Assembly: GCA_023382975.1 (NCBI GenBank)
Contig: JAHDXO010000044.1
Span: 1-64,000, forward strand
Direction: 5' to 3'
DNA length: 64,000 bases
Source: Pirellulaceae bacterium
GTDB lineage: Bacteria > Planctomycetota > Planctomycetia > Pirellulales > Pirellulaceae
Part shown: in pieces, positions 25,913 to 35,308 of the stretch
Layout of the letters: every line of letters begins with the position of its first letter
Position numbering within the stretch: position 1 is the first letter of the stretch
Made by a program: the position numbers and the translations under genes
Notes under the pieces: model-generated
Told to the model about the DNA's origin: nothing
What the model saw: the letters and a program-made list of their open reading frames with translations, nothing else
Databases searched by the model: none

Positions 25913-26314
25913 CTAGCATCGCACCGGCGTTGCGAGACTCGCGCCGCCCAGGATCTCGGCCAGTCGTTGGCGAGTTTCCGGCGAGTCAAGCGACTTCTTG
26001 CCGAATCCCATCTCCGCCCCGACTGCTGTCGCCTGCTGCTGAAAGTGCTCAAAGTCGGAGATCAGCATCGCCGGTGTGGAGCTTAGCTGCGGATCGGCCT
26101 TGATCGTCTGAATCAATCCGAGCCCGTCGCCGCCGTCGCGATTCATTACGCGGTTCACCAGCACCAGGTCGAACTTCCCACCACGCAGACTGGTGATCGC
26201 GTCCGCGGGGCCGTGAGCCCGGGAGACCGTGGCTTCGAAGTTGGATTCGATCAGCCGTTTCAGATTCGAGTGATCAAACGAGCAATTGCCGACATCCAGC
26301 ACATGTTTTTTCAT
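25913..26314 (-). CDS. Receiver-like domain lacking the phosphorylation Asp, 133 aa
   Basis: Single-domain response-regulator fold: HVLDVGNCSFDHSNLKRLIE (strand 1, helix 1), FDLVLVNRVMNRDGGDGLGLIQTIK (strand 3 and loop), PAMLISDFE (strand 4), and MGFGKKSLD (strand 5). Compared with CheY, the phospho-acceptor Asp57 is Asn, the Asp pair at strand 1 is Asp-Val, Thr87 is Ser and Lys109 is kept. So classic phosphorylation is unlikely and it may act as a constitutive or ligand-free partner. Start at 26314 follows GGAGGAC. No kinase is nearby. Confidence 0.8.
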   Translation of the reverse strand: MKKHVLDVGNCSFDHSNLKRLIESNFEATVSRAHGPADAITSLRGGKFDLVLVNRVMNRDGGDGLGLIQTIKADPQLSSTPAMLISDFEHFQQQATAVGAEMGFGKKSLDSPETRQRLAEILGGASLATPVRC

Positions 26315-26563
26315 GATTCCGTCCTCCGTTTCGAGTTGCGTTATTATGCGAGCGACCTCAGACCGTGCAACCCCCCGATACGACGTCTTCCAAGTCCGTT
26401 TGTTCTCGCTGGAACTACGTTTGGTCTCTCGCGACCGCGTCCGCTCGACACAGGATGGCCGAACGCGAATCGCCGCGACGCGCTGCCTGCGACCGCTAGA
26501 CCATCACCGGCTGTCGGCTTACATTAAACCGACACGAAGGGAAGACAGCGCGGAGTTGTGGGT

Positions 26564-29500
26564 ATGGAAGTAAGGGACTTAACCCCGGAGGACAGGCGAG
26601 CGGCCGAGCAAGCTCTCGGTTATCTCAATTTCTCGTCCGGCGCGCCCGATCCCCGCTTTCTCGCTAGTCTGAATCACCTGTTCGCCTCGGCGTTGTCGCT
26701 GGACTCGAATCGTCCGCCTTGGACGGTTGTGCTGGCGACGCTCGAAATCGAGCTGGCGCGGTTGGCTGCCGAATCGACGGCGTTTCGGGACGCCGAGCAA
26801 GCGCGGGCCGTGCTACGCCTCGTCAGCGGCACGGTCCTGCCCGGGTATCTCGAATTTCATCGCGACCTGCTGTTTCATCAAAACGACGCAACGCTTTTCA
26901 ACTCGTTCTTTCTGGGCCGAGTGTGCGAAGCCGTGCTGCGTCAGGAGCCGCCCTGGGACGATCCGGCGCGGATCGCGTCGGTGGCGATCCAAACGCTGTG
27001 CGACTACATCGGCCACCGGCCGGTTGCGGTACTCGAATCGCAGCGGATGGAACCCTACGCGCACGAATGGGTCCGGCCTGTTCCGCTGTACGTTCGCGAT
27101 GCCGGAGTGGCGGTCGGCGGATACCGTGAAGTCGTCGAGACGGCGTTGCGGCTGTTGGCCGAGGCGAGCGAGGATATCCTGCGCGAGGCCTGTTTCGACC
27201 CGGGACTCCTGGACGAATTGGCTTTCGATCCACGAGCCTACGATTTCGACCATCCGGTGAACAAGCGGCCGAACTACCATTTCGGCCAGTGGGATCCGAA
27301 CCTGATCGATAACCAAGGTTTCTACCGGCGCTACGTGGCTCAGCAGGTCACGTTGGACGCGCTGACGTCGCGGTTGACTACCTGTACCGATACGCCGCAC
27401 GACGAGTTGGTCTTCGAAGCCGCCGCGGTCCTGGCGGGAACGATCATCATGTCGACCGGCATCAGCGGATCGGGGCCGGGTAGCCACGATTCCACCGTCA
27501 CGCTGACGACGCTGTTGCCGCGGATCGCAGCGTACCGCGATGCGTTTTACGAACGACTTCTCGGCCGGCTGACGGGGCGGCACGGGGAGCGGCTTCGCCG
27601 CGAGGCCGAACAGCGGCGGCAGCCGTTCGGCGGCGCCCGCCAGCACCTGAACGGCGAATTGGCGCGCCGCCGCGCCGCTCAACTGGAACATGTCCATCTG
27701 GCCGCGATCTTCGCGCGGATGGGATATCCCGACGCCGCCGTGTCGCAGGCCGATGTGGTGCCCGCGGTCTCGGCCCGCATGTTGTGCCAGATCGATTGCC
27801 GCTTGACCGAGGGCGATCTGACGCTGAACGTCGGCGACTTGCCGCGGTGCGCCCGGTTGGTGGACGAGATCATGGAGTGGATCCACCGCGGAATCCAGTG
27901 CGGCGCGATCGTCGACCCGTGGAACATTCTTGGATTCGACGGCAATTTCAGTCTGTTTCCCGCGTCGGAAAACAGTGTCCGCGATCACCGCATCGACGAA
28001 CTGGTGACCTTGATGGAACAGGTCTTCGGCCTGTACTCGCGGTTGTGGAGCGAGGCGGCGGCGCGGAACGACGGGCCGTTGTGCGAACAGGTCTCAGCCC
28101 GGTTCCGGGACACGGCGACATGGTGGCGACGCTACGCGGCGCACGAGGTGTCCAGCGTCGAGGCGATCGATGTCGACGAAGCCTACGAGTCGGCCGAGCG
28201 GGTGGCGCACGCCCTGAATCTTTGGCATCGGGGCGGGGCGGCTGCGGAGGATGTTCGCTTCTGGGCGCCGCACGCGGACATGTTCGATTCGCCCAAGGCG
28301 TACGGTCTGGTCATCGCCAATCTGTTGGAACGGGGCGGATTGGTGACCTCGATGGCGCTGATGATGCACTGGCTCGAACAGGCCGCGCGCATCGGTCTGG
28401 AGAAGGGCGACACGTCGTTCTTCGAATTGGCCGAGCGGTGGATTTACGAACTCCGGCGGCGTTCCGAATCGGGAAAGCCGGACGCGGCCTCGGTCGATGC
28501 GTGGTCCTTGGCCTGCAAGTTCCTCGAACGTCTGGAAGCCAACGCCGACGAGTACTGGGACGTGCCTTCGTTCGAACTGGCCCGCGACCGGAATCACCCG
28601 CCGAGACGGGGTGGATTCATCGAAGAAACGGACGAAGACGACGAGGACGAGAATGAGAACGAGTTGTACCGCGCAGCGCGTGAAGGCGTGACCTTTGTGG
28701 GCAGCACCGACGATGGCTTCGAGGGTTCCGTAGCCGACGAAGGCCCGGTGAGCGACGACGAGCTGTACGGTGAGTCCAAGCGATTGAGCGAGCGGCTGTT
28801 GTTCTTGAGTCTGGTGGCGCGGCTCTGGCAACTCGCGGTGACTTGTCCTTCGCCCTCCGGCGGAACCGACATGGACGCCGCGCGGCGCGAAGTGGTCAGC
28901 CGCTGGATCGATCAGGCTTCGACCCATCGCGAGCAACTGCGCGGGCTGGTGGACGAAATCGCGGCTTTTCGCCTGCCGTCGCCCAGCGGCGACCATGATT
29001 CGATGGTCCAATACGACCGCATCCGCATGATCAAAGAGACGATGCTCGATAACGCCATTGCGTCGAGCGTCGACATGGTGGACGCCTGCCGGGTGTTGGC
29101 CGCCACCACGTTCGAAGCCAAGCCCGCGGGCGGTCGCCCGCCCATGGCCGGGGAGTACGGCGAAGACGAATTGAAATCGTTGCCCGTCCTGGCGGCGATT
29201 TTCCAGGGGAATCCGCAGGAAGTCCGCCGGGGCTGGGAGCCGTTGGTCAAGTGCTTGCGACGTCTGCCCTTGCTGTACGTGCCCCTGGCCAAGGAAGGAA
29301 ATCCTCACGATCTGGTCACCGCCAAGGCGCGGCAGCACATGATCCAATCGCTGCTGGCTTGGCTCCCGCGCCTGGGCCTGGTCTTCGAGACCTGCCAACT
29401 GATCGAAACAGCCCGCGAGATGGAACGTCAGCACCCGGTCGGCCCGGGGGCAGTGACCGAATTCGACGAGCTGTTCAAGATCGGCTACAAGTCGCTGGTA

Positions 29501-30559
29501 CGGACGATCATCCGCGCCGCCTCGGAGGGAACCGCGTCCGGCGCCACGAAACCTTCGATCCGCAAGCGGGAAGGGGCGATCGTCGATTGCCTGAAGCAAT
29601 TGACCGAGTCGTTGCTGTCCAGTTGGTTGGCCCATAGTCGGACCTTGCGTCTGTCGGTGCTCGAACGGCTGAAAGACAAGGACGATTGGCAGGAACTGGT
29701 CGCGTTCATCGAACACTACGGCGCCGATATTTTCACTCAGCGGTTCTTGAACTTGTCCAATCTGCGCGCGATCTTGCATCGCGGGGTACGGCTGTGGCTG
29801 CAGCAGTTGGTCGAAGATGAAAACTCGGAACTGGAATGGCGTCTGTTGGACGACCTGCAGTCGGGACGCCTGTCTCCGGACATTGCTCAGGAATATCTTT
29901 CGCTGGTGCTGGAGGCGATCGTCGAGAACTACGGCGAGTACCGGGACTACAACAGCATGACCACGCAATCGGACCGCGGGGAACTGCTGTACATGCTGTT
30001 GGATTTCCTGCGACTCAGAACCCAGTACGACCGCATCTGCTGGCAATTGAAGCCCGTGGTATGGGCTCACGAACTGCTCGTGCGCCGCGGGCAGAAGCAA
30101 GCTGCGGAGATTTGGCGCCGCGAGTTCAGCGAGCAGACGCGCGAGCAGGCCGACCGCCTGCTCGAACGCCTGGCGGCGTTGCAGAAGAAGTACGCCATGC
30201 GGATGCCCACCGTCGCCGACCGACTTGGCGAACGCTTTGTTCGGCCGATGGCCATCGACCGCATCCGCGCGCTGGTGGGACCGGCGATGGAAGAGTGCCG
30301 CGTCAGCACGCCGTCCAGCAGCTTCGAACTGCTGCAGCAGGAGACGGACCTGCTCACTCGCGAACCCAGCGGCGTCGGTCTGGACGTGCCGGCCTGGCTG
30401 GTCGCCTTGGAAGAAGAAGTCGCGGAGACCCTGCAGCAAGAGGCGCACTGGAACCAGGCCCGCCAGTTGGAAGTCCTCATCCCGCGGCAGCCGCTCACGC
30501 TTCAGGAAGCTCGCCGCCAACTGGAACGCTGGCGCCGCGAATGGAAAACGCGGGACTAG
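26564..30559 (+). CDS. Very large hypothetical protein, 1331 aa
   Basis: No family recognised. ATG at 26564 is preferred over GTG at 26558 because GGAG lies eight bases upstream of it. The protein is mostly helical, soluble and acidic, without a signal peptide or clear membrane segments. A highly acidic linker (EETDEDDEDENENE, ~687-700) divides it. Paired helices resemble a scaffold or repeat protein. It ends in an Arg-rich segment (EARRQLERWRREWKTRD). It diverges from the receiver-like gene across a 249-base gap, and a functional link between the two is conceivable. The minus strand is open over 28094-30577, which I take as a GC artefact. Confidence 0.8.
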   Translation: MEVRDLTPEDRRAAEQALGYLNFSSGAPDPRFLASLNHLFASALSLDSNRPPWTVVLATLEIELARLAAESTAFRDAEQARAVLRLVSGTVLPGYLEFHRDLLFHQNDATLFNSFFLGRVCEAVLRQEPPWDDPARIASVAIQTLCDYIGHRPVAVLESQRMEPYAHEWVRPVPLYVRDAGVAVGGYREVVETALRLLAEASEDILREACFDPGLLDELAFDPRAYDFDHPVNKRPNYHFGQWDPNLIDNQGFYRRYVAQQVTLDALTSRLTTCTDTPHDELVFEAAAVLAGTIIMSTGISGSGPGSHDSTVTLTTLLPRIAAYRDAFYERLLGRLTGRHGERLRREAEQRRQPFGGARQHLNGELARRRAAQLEHVHLAAIFARMGYPDAAVSQADVVPAVSARMLCQIDCRLTEGDLTLNVGDLPRCARLVDEIMEWIHRGIQCGAIVDPWNILGFDGNFSLFPASENSVRDHRIDELVTLMEQVFGLYSRLWSEAAARNDGPLCEQVSARFRDTATWWRRYAAHEVSSVEAIDVDEAYESAERVAHALNLWHRGGAAAEDVRFWAPHADMFDSPKAYGLVIANLLERGGLVTSMALMMHWLEQAARIGLEKGDTSFFELAERWIYELRRRSESGKPDAASVDAWSLACKFLERLEANADEYWDVPSFELARDRNHPPRRGGFIEETDEDDEDENENELYRAAREGVTFVGSTDDGFEGSVADEGPVSDDELYGESKRLSERLLFLSLVARLWQLAVTCPSPSGGTDMDAARREVVSRWIDQASTHREQLRGLVDEIAAFRLPSPSGDHDSMVQYDRIRMIKETMLDNAIASSVDMVDACRVLAATTFEAKPAGGRPPMAGEYGEDELKSLPVLAAIFQGNPQEVRRGWEPLVKCLRRLPLLYVPLAKEGNPHDLVTAKARQHMIQSLLAWLPRLGLVFETCQLIETAREMERQHPVGPGAVTEFDELFKIGYKSLVRTIIRAASEGTASGATKPSIRKREGAIVDCLKQLTESLLSSWLAHSRTLRLSVLERLKDKDDWQELVAFIEHYGADIFTQRFLNLSNLRAILHRGVRLWLQQLVEDENSELEWRLLDDLQSGRLSPDIAQEYLSLVLEAIVENYGEYRDYNSMTTQSDRGELLYMLLDFLRLRTQYDRICWQLKPVVWAHELLVRRGQKQAAEIWRREFSEQTREQADRLLERLAALQKKYAMRMPTVADRLGERFVRPMAIDRIRALVGPAMEECRVSTPSSSFELLQQETDLLTREPSGVGLDVPAWLVALEEEVAETLQQEAHWNQARQLEVLIPRQPLTLQEARRQLERWRREWKTRD

Positions 30560-30685
30560 CCCGGATCCTTGTAGCAAGCGGCCCGCGGATCGCCCGTGAT
30601 GTGGCCTTCCGCACGGGTAGCGGATCCCGCGATGTCGCGGAAGTCGGTAAGGATGTTGTCGAAATTGCTCATGGGCCGCTGGATC

Positions 30686-30783
30686 CTCTCACGGAGGCAC
30701 GGAGTACACAAAGTAGGTATTCGTGAGTCAGCAGTTTCCGTCCTTTTCCGCCTTTCTCCGTGTGCTCCGTGTCTCTGTGAGAG
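30686..30783. repeat. Inverted repeat pair, CTCTCACGGAGGCACGGAG type, copy 1
   Basis: Arm CTCTCACGGAGGCACGGAG at 30686-30704 and its imperfect complement CTCCGTGTCTCTGTGAGAG at 30765-30783. Copy 2 lies at 31224-31296. The two pairs bracket the GxxExxY gene. Confidence 0.8.
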
Positions 30784-30789
30784 CCTCGT

Positions 30790-31170
30790 CTACAGAGTTC
30801 CGTTGATGGTGCGCGTGATGCCTTGCTTCATCAACTCCTCGCCGAAGTTGAGCAGATACCCCAGCTTGATTCCAGTGAGCTTCAGGTACGTGAGCACTTG
30901 CTTTTTATGCGCGTTGTTGACCTTCTCCACGGACTTCAGTTCCAGGAGCACCTTGCCCTCGACGATCAAGTTCGCCCGGAAACCTTCCTCGAAATGTTCG
31001 CCCTCGAACTCGATCGGCACCGGTACTTGACGCTGCACGTTCAATCCCCGCTTGGCGAGACGACGAGCCAAGACTACCTCGTAAACCGATTCCAGAAGGC
31101 CCGGGCCCAACGCCTTGTGTAAGTAAATCGCCTCGTCCACCACGATCGTTCCGATTTCGTTCTCGTTCAC
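30790..31170 (-). CDS. GxxExxY protein (PDDEXK_3 nuclease-like), 126 aa
   Basis: Contains the family signature GPGLLESVYE and the later block EGFRANLIVEGKVLLELKSV, which corresponds to the D...ExK active site of PD-(D/E)XK folds; here the Asp is Asn. The end (LKLTGIKLGYLLNFGEELMKQGI) is typical of the family. GTG at 31170 is chosen as start because AGGAG lies seven bases upstream. The gene is enclosed by two inverted-repeat pairs and looks like a transferable cassette. Its role is unknown in general; the Asn suggests impaired nuclease activity. Confidence 0.85.
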   Translation of the reverse strand: MNENEIGTIVVDEAIYLHKALGPGLLESVYEVVLARRLAKRGLNVQRQVPVPIEFEGEHFEEGFRANLIVEGKVLLELKSVEKVNNAHKKQVLTYLKLTGIKLGYLLNFGEELMKQGITRTINGTL

Positions 31171-31223
31171 GGCAAGCTCCTTTCGCGCAGGGCAGAAATG
31201 AAGTCTCCACAGACCAGAGAGTA

Positions 31224-31296
31224 CTCTCACGGAGGCACGGAGTACACAGCGTGAACAATGTCCTACTTCTCCGTGAGCTCCGTGCCTCTGTGAGAG
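31224..31296. repeat. Inverted repeat pair, CTCTCACGGAGGCACGGAG type, copy 2
   Basis: Arms 31224-31242 and 31278-31296 (CTCCGTGCCTCTGTGAGAG). The right arm lies inside the 3' end of hemW and encodes part of its last residues. Confidence 0.8.
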
Positions 31297-32441
31297 AAAG
31301 CTTCAAAGCTCTGAGGCGGAACCAGGAATCGCGGCCAAATCGAATCGCTGACCAACAGACCGTCGCGGGTCAGCCGCAGATGGTCGCCTCGCTGTTCCAG
31401 CAGACCTCGATCGATCAGTTCCCGCATGCTGTCACCGACCAGCGTCTCGACCGCGAACCCGGACTGCTGTTGAAACCGGCGCACGTCCACGCCCTCGATG
31501 ATTCGCAACTGGAACACCAAACGCTCGCGCGCCCGGTCTTCGCTGCCCAACCGTTCCCGCTCCGCCACGGGCGATCGACCAGCCAGCACGCGGTGCATCC
31601 AGGTGGTCGTGCTGCGGTGATTGGTCTCGCGGACGCCGGCGACGTAACGCGCGGCGCCGGGGCCGGCGGCGTAGTACTCCTGCCCAGTCCAGTAGACTTC
31701 GTTGTGCCGGCAGCGATGTCCCGGCCGCGCAAAATTCGAGACCTCGTAGTGCTCCCAGCCCGCGCCCGTCAGCACGTCGATGGCGGCCAGATACATCTGC
31801 CGCTCCAGTTCCTCGTCGGCCGGCGTCAACAGGCCCTTCGTCATCCGGCCCCAAAACGCGGCGCCTTTCTCGTAGGTCAGGCCGTAGGTCGAAACATGAT
31901 CCGGACATCGTTCGACGGTCGCTTGCAGGTCGGCCAACCAGACGTCCAGCGATTCGTCCGGCACGCCGAAGATCAAGTCCAGCGACCACGACGCGAAGCG
32001 TCCGCGGCAGGCCGCCAGGGCGCGGTCGACATCGGCGCGGCGATGATCGCGTTCCAAGCGATTCAGTTTGGCGTCGTCGAACGATTGAACGCCGATACTC
32101 AACCGGTTGACGCCACCGTCGACCAAGACCGCGATCTTCTCGGGGACCAGATCTACCGGATTCGCCTCGATGCTGAATTCGGCTTGTCCCGACAACGGAA
32201 ACCAATGCGTGGCCAGCTTCAACAAGCGTTCCAGTTGAGCTGGCGCCAGATGCGTCGGCGTCCCGCCGCCCAGGAACAAGGTGTCGACGGGCCGGGGCCA
32301 CTGGAGGCCTTGCAGCTCTCGCTCCAACGCCGTCAGGAAACGCTCGATCAGATCGTCGCGCCCGGCCGTCACGGTAAAGTTGCAATAGCCGCAACGGCGC
32401 CGGCAGAATGGGACGTGAATGTAAGCCGCTCGCGGGTCCAT
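31263..32441 (-). CDS. hemW: Radical SAM protein HemW (coproporphyrinogen III oxidase-like), 392 aa
   Basis: Cytoplasmic radical SAM protein. YIHVPFCRRRCGYCNF contains the CX3CX2C cluster (Cys13, 17, 20); TLFLGGGTPTHL, EFSIEANP, RLSIGVQSFDD and SLDLIFGVPDE follow in the HemN/HemW order, and the C-terminal HemN_C helices end near residue 380. HemW members are heme chaperones; the extra N-terminal part of true HemN is absent, supporting HemW. The last ten residues (SHRGTELTEK) are encoded by an inverted repeat, so the native C-terminus was probably lost. The gene lies 13 bases after an RNase Z-like gene in the same direction. Confidence 0.85.
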   Translation of the reverse strand: MDPRAAYIHVPFCRRRCGYCNFTVTAGRDDLIERFLTALERELQGLQWPRPVDTLFLGGGTPTHLAPAQLERLLKLATHWFPLSGQAEFSIEANPVDLVPEKIAVLVDGGVNRLSIGVQSFDDAKLNRLERDHRRADVDRALAACRGRFASWSLDLIFGVPDESLDVWLADLQATVERCPDHVSTYGLTYEKGAAFWGRMTKGLLTPADEELERQMYLAAIDVLTGAGWEHYEVSNFARPGHRCRHNEVYWTGQEYYAAGPGAARYVAGVRETNHRSTTTWMHRVLAGRSPVAERERLGSEDRARERLVFQLRIIEGVDVRRFQQQSGFAVETLVGDSMRELIDRGLLEQRGDHLRLTRDGLLVSDSIWPRFLVPPQSFEAFSHRGTELTEK

Positions 32442-32454
32442 GACCGGTTCGCCG

Positions 32455-33294
32455 TCAAAGCCACAGATGCAAACGGCCGCCCAACATGTCGGGCAGCGCC
32501 CTTTCGACGAAGTTGCGGATCTGGCTGCCGCTGTAGCGGGTGCTGAAATGGCAGGCGATCACCAACTCGTTCTGGAAACGGTCGCGACGCTCGACAAAAT
32601 CGTCCAAGTGCATGTGGCCGTGCTTGTGGATCTTCTCCTTGCGGTGCGCCGGCGCGACGAATGTCATCTCGGCGATCAGGATTTTCGCCTGGTACATCTC
32701 CGGGCAATCGTCCAGGCCGCGAGGCTCCGTGTCGCCCAGCACGCCCACCAGCGGATGCCGCCGCTCCTCGGTCACTTCGACGCCAGACAACCGCAGATCC
32801 CGGATCTGCTCGCCCGCCAGTTCGAGATACTCCGCCTTGAGCTTCTTGCGCCGGTCCCAGACGATATACCCCAGCGACGGCACCGTGTGCCGCGTGGCAT
32901 GCGCCGTCACCACCAATTCCTTGGACAGCTCGAACTGGTCGCCCGCCTTGACCGGGATCAACTCGCAAGGCAGCCGCCCGCGGTCCAGTCGGCTGACCGC
33001 GCGCAGCAGTTGGCCGATCAGCTCCAAAGCATGTTCCGGAACGTAGATCGTCGGCGGGTCCATCTTCATCATCCGCCGCCGGGCCACGTAGACAGGCAGC
33101 GCCGCGATGTGGTCCAAATGCGTGTGCGAGATGAACCAAGTGGACGTCCCCATGAAATCCCAGGGCTGGGCTCCCAGATCGAATCCGAGCTTCAACTCGG
33201 GAATCCGCCAATACGTCTGCACCGCGGCGCGCGAGTAGCCCTCGATCGTCAGTCCTTGGTGTTCGAGCTGTTTGACGGGAAGATTGCGGATCAT
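32455..33294 (-). CDS. RNase Z-like metallo-beta-lactamase-fold hydrolase, 279 aa
   Basis: [15 protein letters not shown] (56-70) carries the HxHxDH metal motif with the ELAC/RNase Z spacing. [30 protein letters not shown] and [13 protein letters not shown], followed by [11 protein letters not shown], supply the remaining ligands. RNase Z matures tRNA 3' ends; the flexible arm of the long form is not evident and the family also contains non-tRNA hydrolases. Start at 33294 is the first Met and aligns with family N-termini. The open frame continues far upstream antisense to the oxidoreductase gene, which I reject. Co-transcribed with hemW. Confidence 0.85.
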   Translation of the reverse strand: MIRNLPVKQLEHQGLTIEGYSRAAVQTYWRIPELKLGFDLGAQPWDFMGTSTWFISHTHLDHIAALPVYVARRRMMKMDPPTIYVPEHALELIGQLLRAVSRLDRGRLPCELIPVKAGDQFELSKELVVTAHATRHTVPSLGYIVWDRRKKLKAEYLELAGEQIRDLRLSGVEVTEERRHPLVGVLGDTEPRGLDDCPEMYQAKILIAEMTFVAPAHRKEKIHKHGHMHLDDFVERRDRFQNELVIACHFSTRYSGSQIRNFVERALPDMLGGRLHLWL

Positions 33295-33522
33295 AGTCGG
33301 CTTCTGGACAAGGATACGGAAACCGGCAAGTGTACGGACACACTGTTCGATGCGAAAGGGGACATCGGCGGCCCAAGTCCCGACGGAGGGCTGTCCCGTC
33401 GGCGGACTTCGTGAGCCTGGCAGGCGTCGGCGGCAGCGATCTCGCGACGCCCTCGCGAGTGTGGTAGATTGATGCCGCGGAACGTGGCAAGATCTTCGAC
33501 CAATCATCCGGGGGACAGAACG

Positions 33523-34821
33523 ATGCGAAGCGGTATCAATCGTCGACGTTTTTTGCGCGGCAGTGCGGGGGTGGCTGGAGCGTGTTTCGGGATGCCGGCC
33601 CTGGTGCCATCGTCCGTCCTGGGTCTCGACGGAGCGGTGGCGCCTAGCGAGAAGATCACGGTCGGCTTCATCGGCACCGGCAGCCACGGAATCCACTGGA
33701 ATCTGCGGGCCTATCTGGCTCAGCCCGATGCCCGCATCCTGGCCGTTTGCGATGTGGACAGCAACAACCTGACCAAGGCCCTGACGCAGGTCAACGAGAA
33801 ATACGGCAATCAAGACTGCGCGGCGACCAAGGACTTCCGCGAGGTGCTGGACCGCAAGGACATCGACGCCGTCATGATCTCGACGCCGGACCATTGGCAC
33901 ACACTGATGAGTGTGATGGCGATCCAGGCCGGCAAGGACGTCCAATGCGAGAAACCGACGCTGACGATCGACGAAGGCAAGATCCTGATCAAGCGGGTCC
34001 GCGAGGCGGGCAAGGTCTTCCAGACCAGCACCGAGGACCGATCGCTGGACATGTACCACCGGATGGCGCAACTGGTGCGCAACGGGCGGATCGGCAAGCT
34101 GCAGCGCATCGAAGTGATTCTGCCCAAGCAGCCCAACCACGCCGGAGATCCGACGCCCCAGCCCGTGCCGCCCGAGTTGGACTACGAGATGTGGCTGGGT
34201 CCGGCGCCGTACGCACCGTACACACCCCAGCGAGTCCACTTCAACTTCCGCTGGATCTGGGACTACTCGGGCGGCATCATCTGCGATTGGGGCACACATC
34301 TGTTCGACACAGCGCAGTGGGGCAACGACACCGAGCATACCGGGCCCGTCGAGATCACGGGCACCGGCACGCATTGGGAAGGCGGGCTGTACAACACGGT
34401 CAAGGACTACGACGTGACCTACAAGTACGCCAACGGCGTGGTGATGTCCTGTACGCCGGGCAACCCGAGCATCAAGTTCATCGGGACCGACGGCTGGGTC
34501 GGCAACCGCGGCTGGCGTGGACGGCTGGAGGCCAGTTCTGACGAGATCCTGAACTCGGTCATCGGCCCCGACGAAATCCACCTGTACACCAACCCGGCCG
34601 GCGAGCACCGCGATTTCCTGGACTGTGTCAAGAGCCGCAAGGACCCGTACTTCCCCGTCGAGATCGGCCATCGCGTCGCGACGATCTGCCATCTGGGCAA
34701 CATCGCGATCAAGGTGGGCCGCACACTGAAATGGGATCCCGACCAGGAAGTATTCCCCGGCGACGACGAAGCCAACGCCTTCCTCTCCCGCCCCATGCGC
34801 AGCCCCTGGAAACTGACGTGA
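33523..34821 (+). CDS. Tat-exported Gfo/Idh/MocA family oxidoreductase, 432 aa
   Basis: Twin-arginine leader [22 protein letters not shown]. Rossmann domain with [27 protein letters not shown] and [10 protein letters not shown] (EKP Lys). The second domain has [22 protein letters not shown] and a long insert [20 protein letters not shown], typical of the abundant planctomycete subgroup. Start at 33523 follows GGGGGAC. It has no DUF1080 neighbour, unlike the paralogue at 23775-25151. Sugar substrate unknown. Confidence 0.9.
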   Translation: MRSGINRRRFLRGSAGVAGACFGMPALVPSSVLGLDGAVAPSEKITVGFIGTGSHGIHWNLRAYLAQPDARILAVCDVDSNNLTKALTQVNEKYGNQDCAATKDFREVLDRKDIDAVMISTPDHWHTLMSVMAIQAGKDVQCEKPTLTIDEGKILIKRVREAGKVFQTSTEDRSLDMYHRMAQLVRNGRIGKLQRIEVILPKQPNHAGDPTPQPVPPELDYEMWLGPAPYAPYTPQRVHFNFRWIWDYSGGIICDWGTHLFDTAQWGNDTEHTGPVEITGTGTHWEGGLYNTVKDYDVTYKYANGVVMSCTPGNPSIKFIGTDGWVGNRGWRGRLEASSDEILNSVIGPDEIHLYTNPAGEHRDFLDCVKSRKDPYFPVEIGHRVATICHLGNIAIKVGRTLKWDPDQEVFPGDDEANAFLSRPMRSPWKLT

Positions 34822-35308
34822 CGATTTGACGCACCGCCGGCCTCGACTCGACGCGAATCTCGACGCCATCGGGCTTCGATGGACCGCCATGTGCGGACGA
34901 TTGCCGAATGCGAAGCTAGGCACGTGTGAGCCCGATCCGATTCGCGTGGCGCTCGACGCACCGATGAGCGACGGGATCCATGGGCTCAGGCGATCGAAGC
35001 GGCTACGTTGTCCAGGGTGATAGATGCGTCGCTGGCGATTCGTGCGGAAAGGGCTGCCCAGCAACCGCGTCGTCTCCAACAGCCGGTGAATTCGGGTGTT
35101 CAGTCTGTGCTTGTCAAAGTCAACCCCCTGCATTCCGTCTTTGTCTGCATCGCGATACCCCCTCTGCCTCGCGCGGATGGTGGATCAGATTGAACGGCTA
35201 TCGCTGTCGTTTATCCACTTGGTTTCAGACCCGACTTCGGGTTGCGTGGCACGACGATGTTCGCATGATGGATACGTGCGACCGTGAGAGAATGCGGGGC
35301 GAAATCGA
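34822..35308. other. Intergenic region, nothing recognised
   Basis: Short open frames only, none with a ribosome site. A hairpin ACCCGA-CT-TCGGGT lies at 35231-35244 but is not followed by a T-run. No tRNA or known RNA motif seen. Confidence 0.5.

Noticed and set aside
28094-30577. 827-codon open frame antisense to the 1331-aa gene
   Set aside because: Composition and codon pattern are those of a reverse shadow; the sense frame has a ribosome site and coherent protein.
33295-35133. Upstream extension of the RNase Z-like frame
   Set aside because: It runs antisense through an unmistakable Gfo/Idh/MocA gene; the conserved protein starts at 33294.
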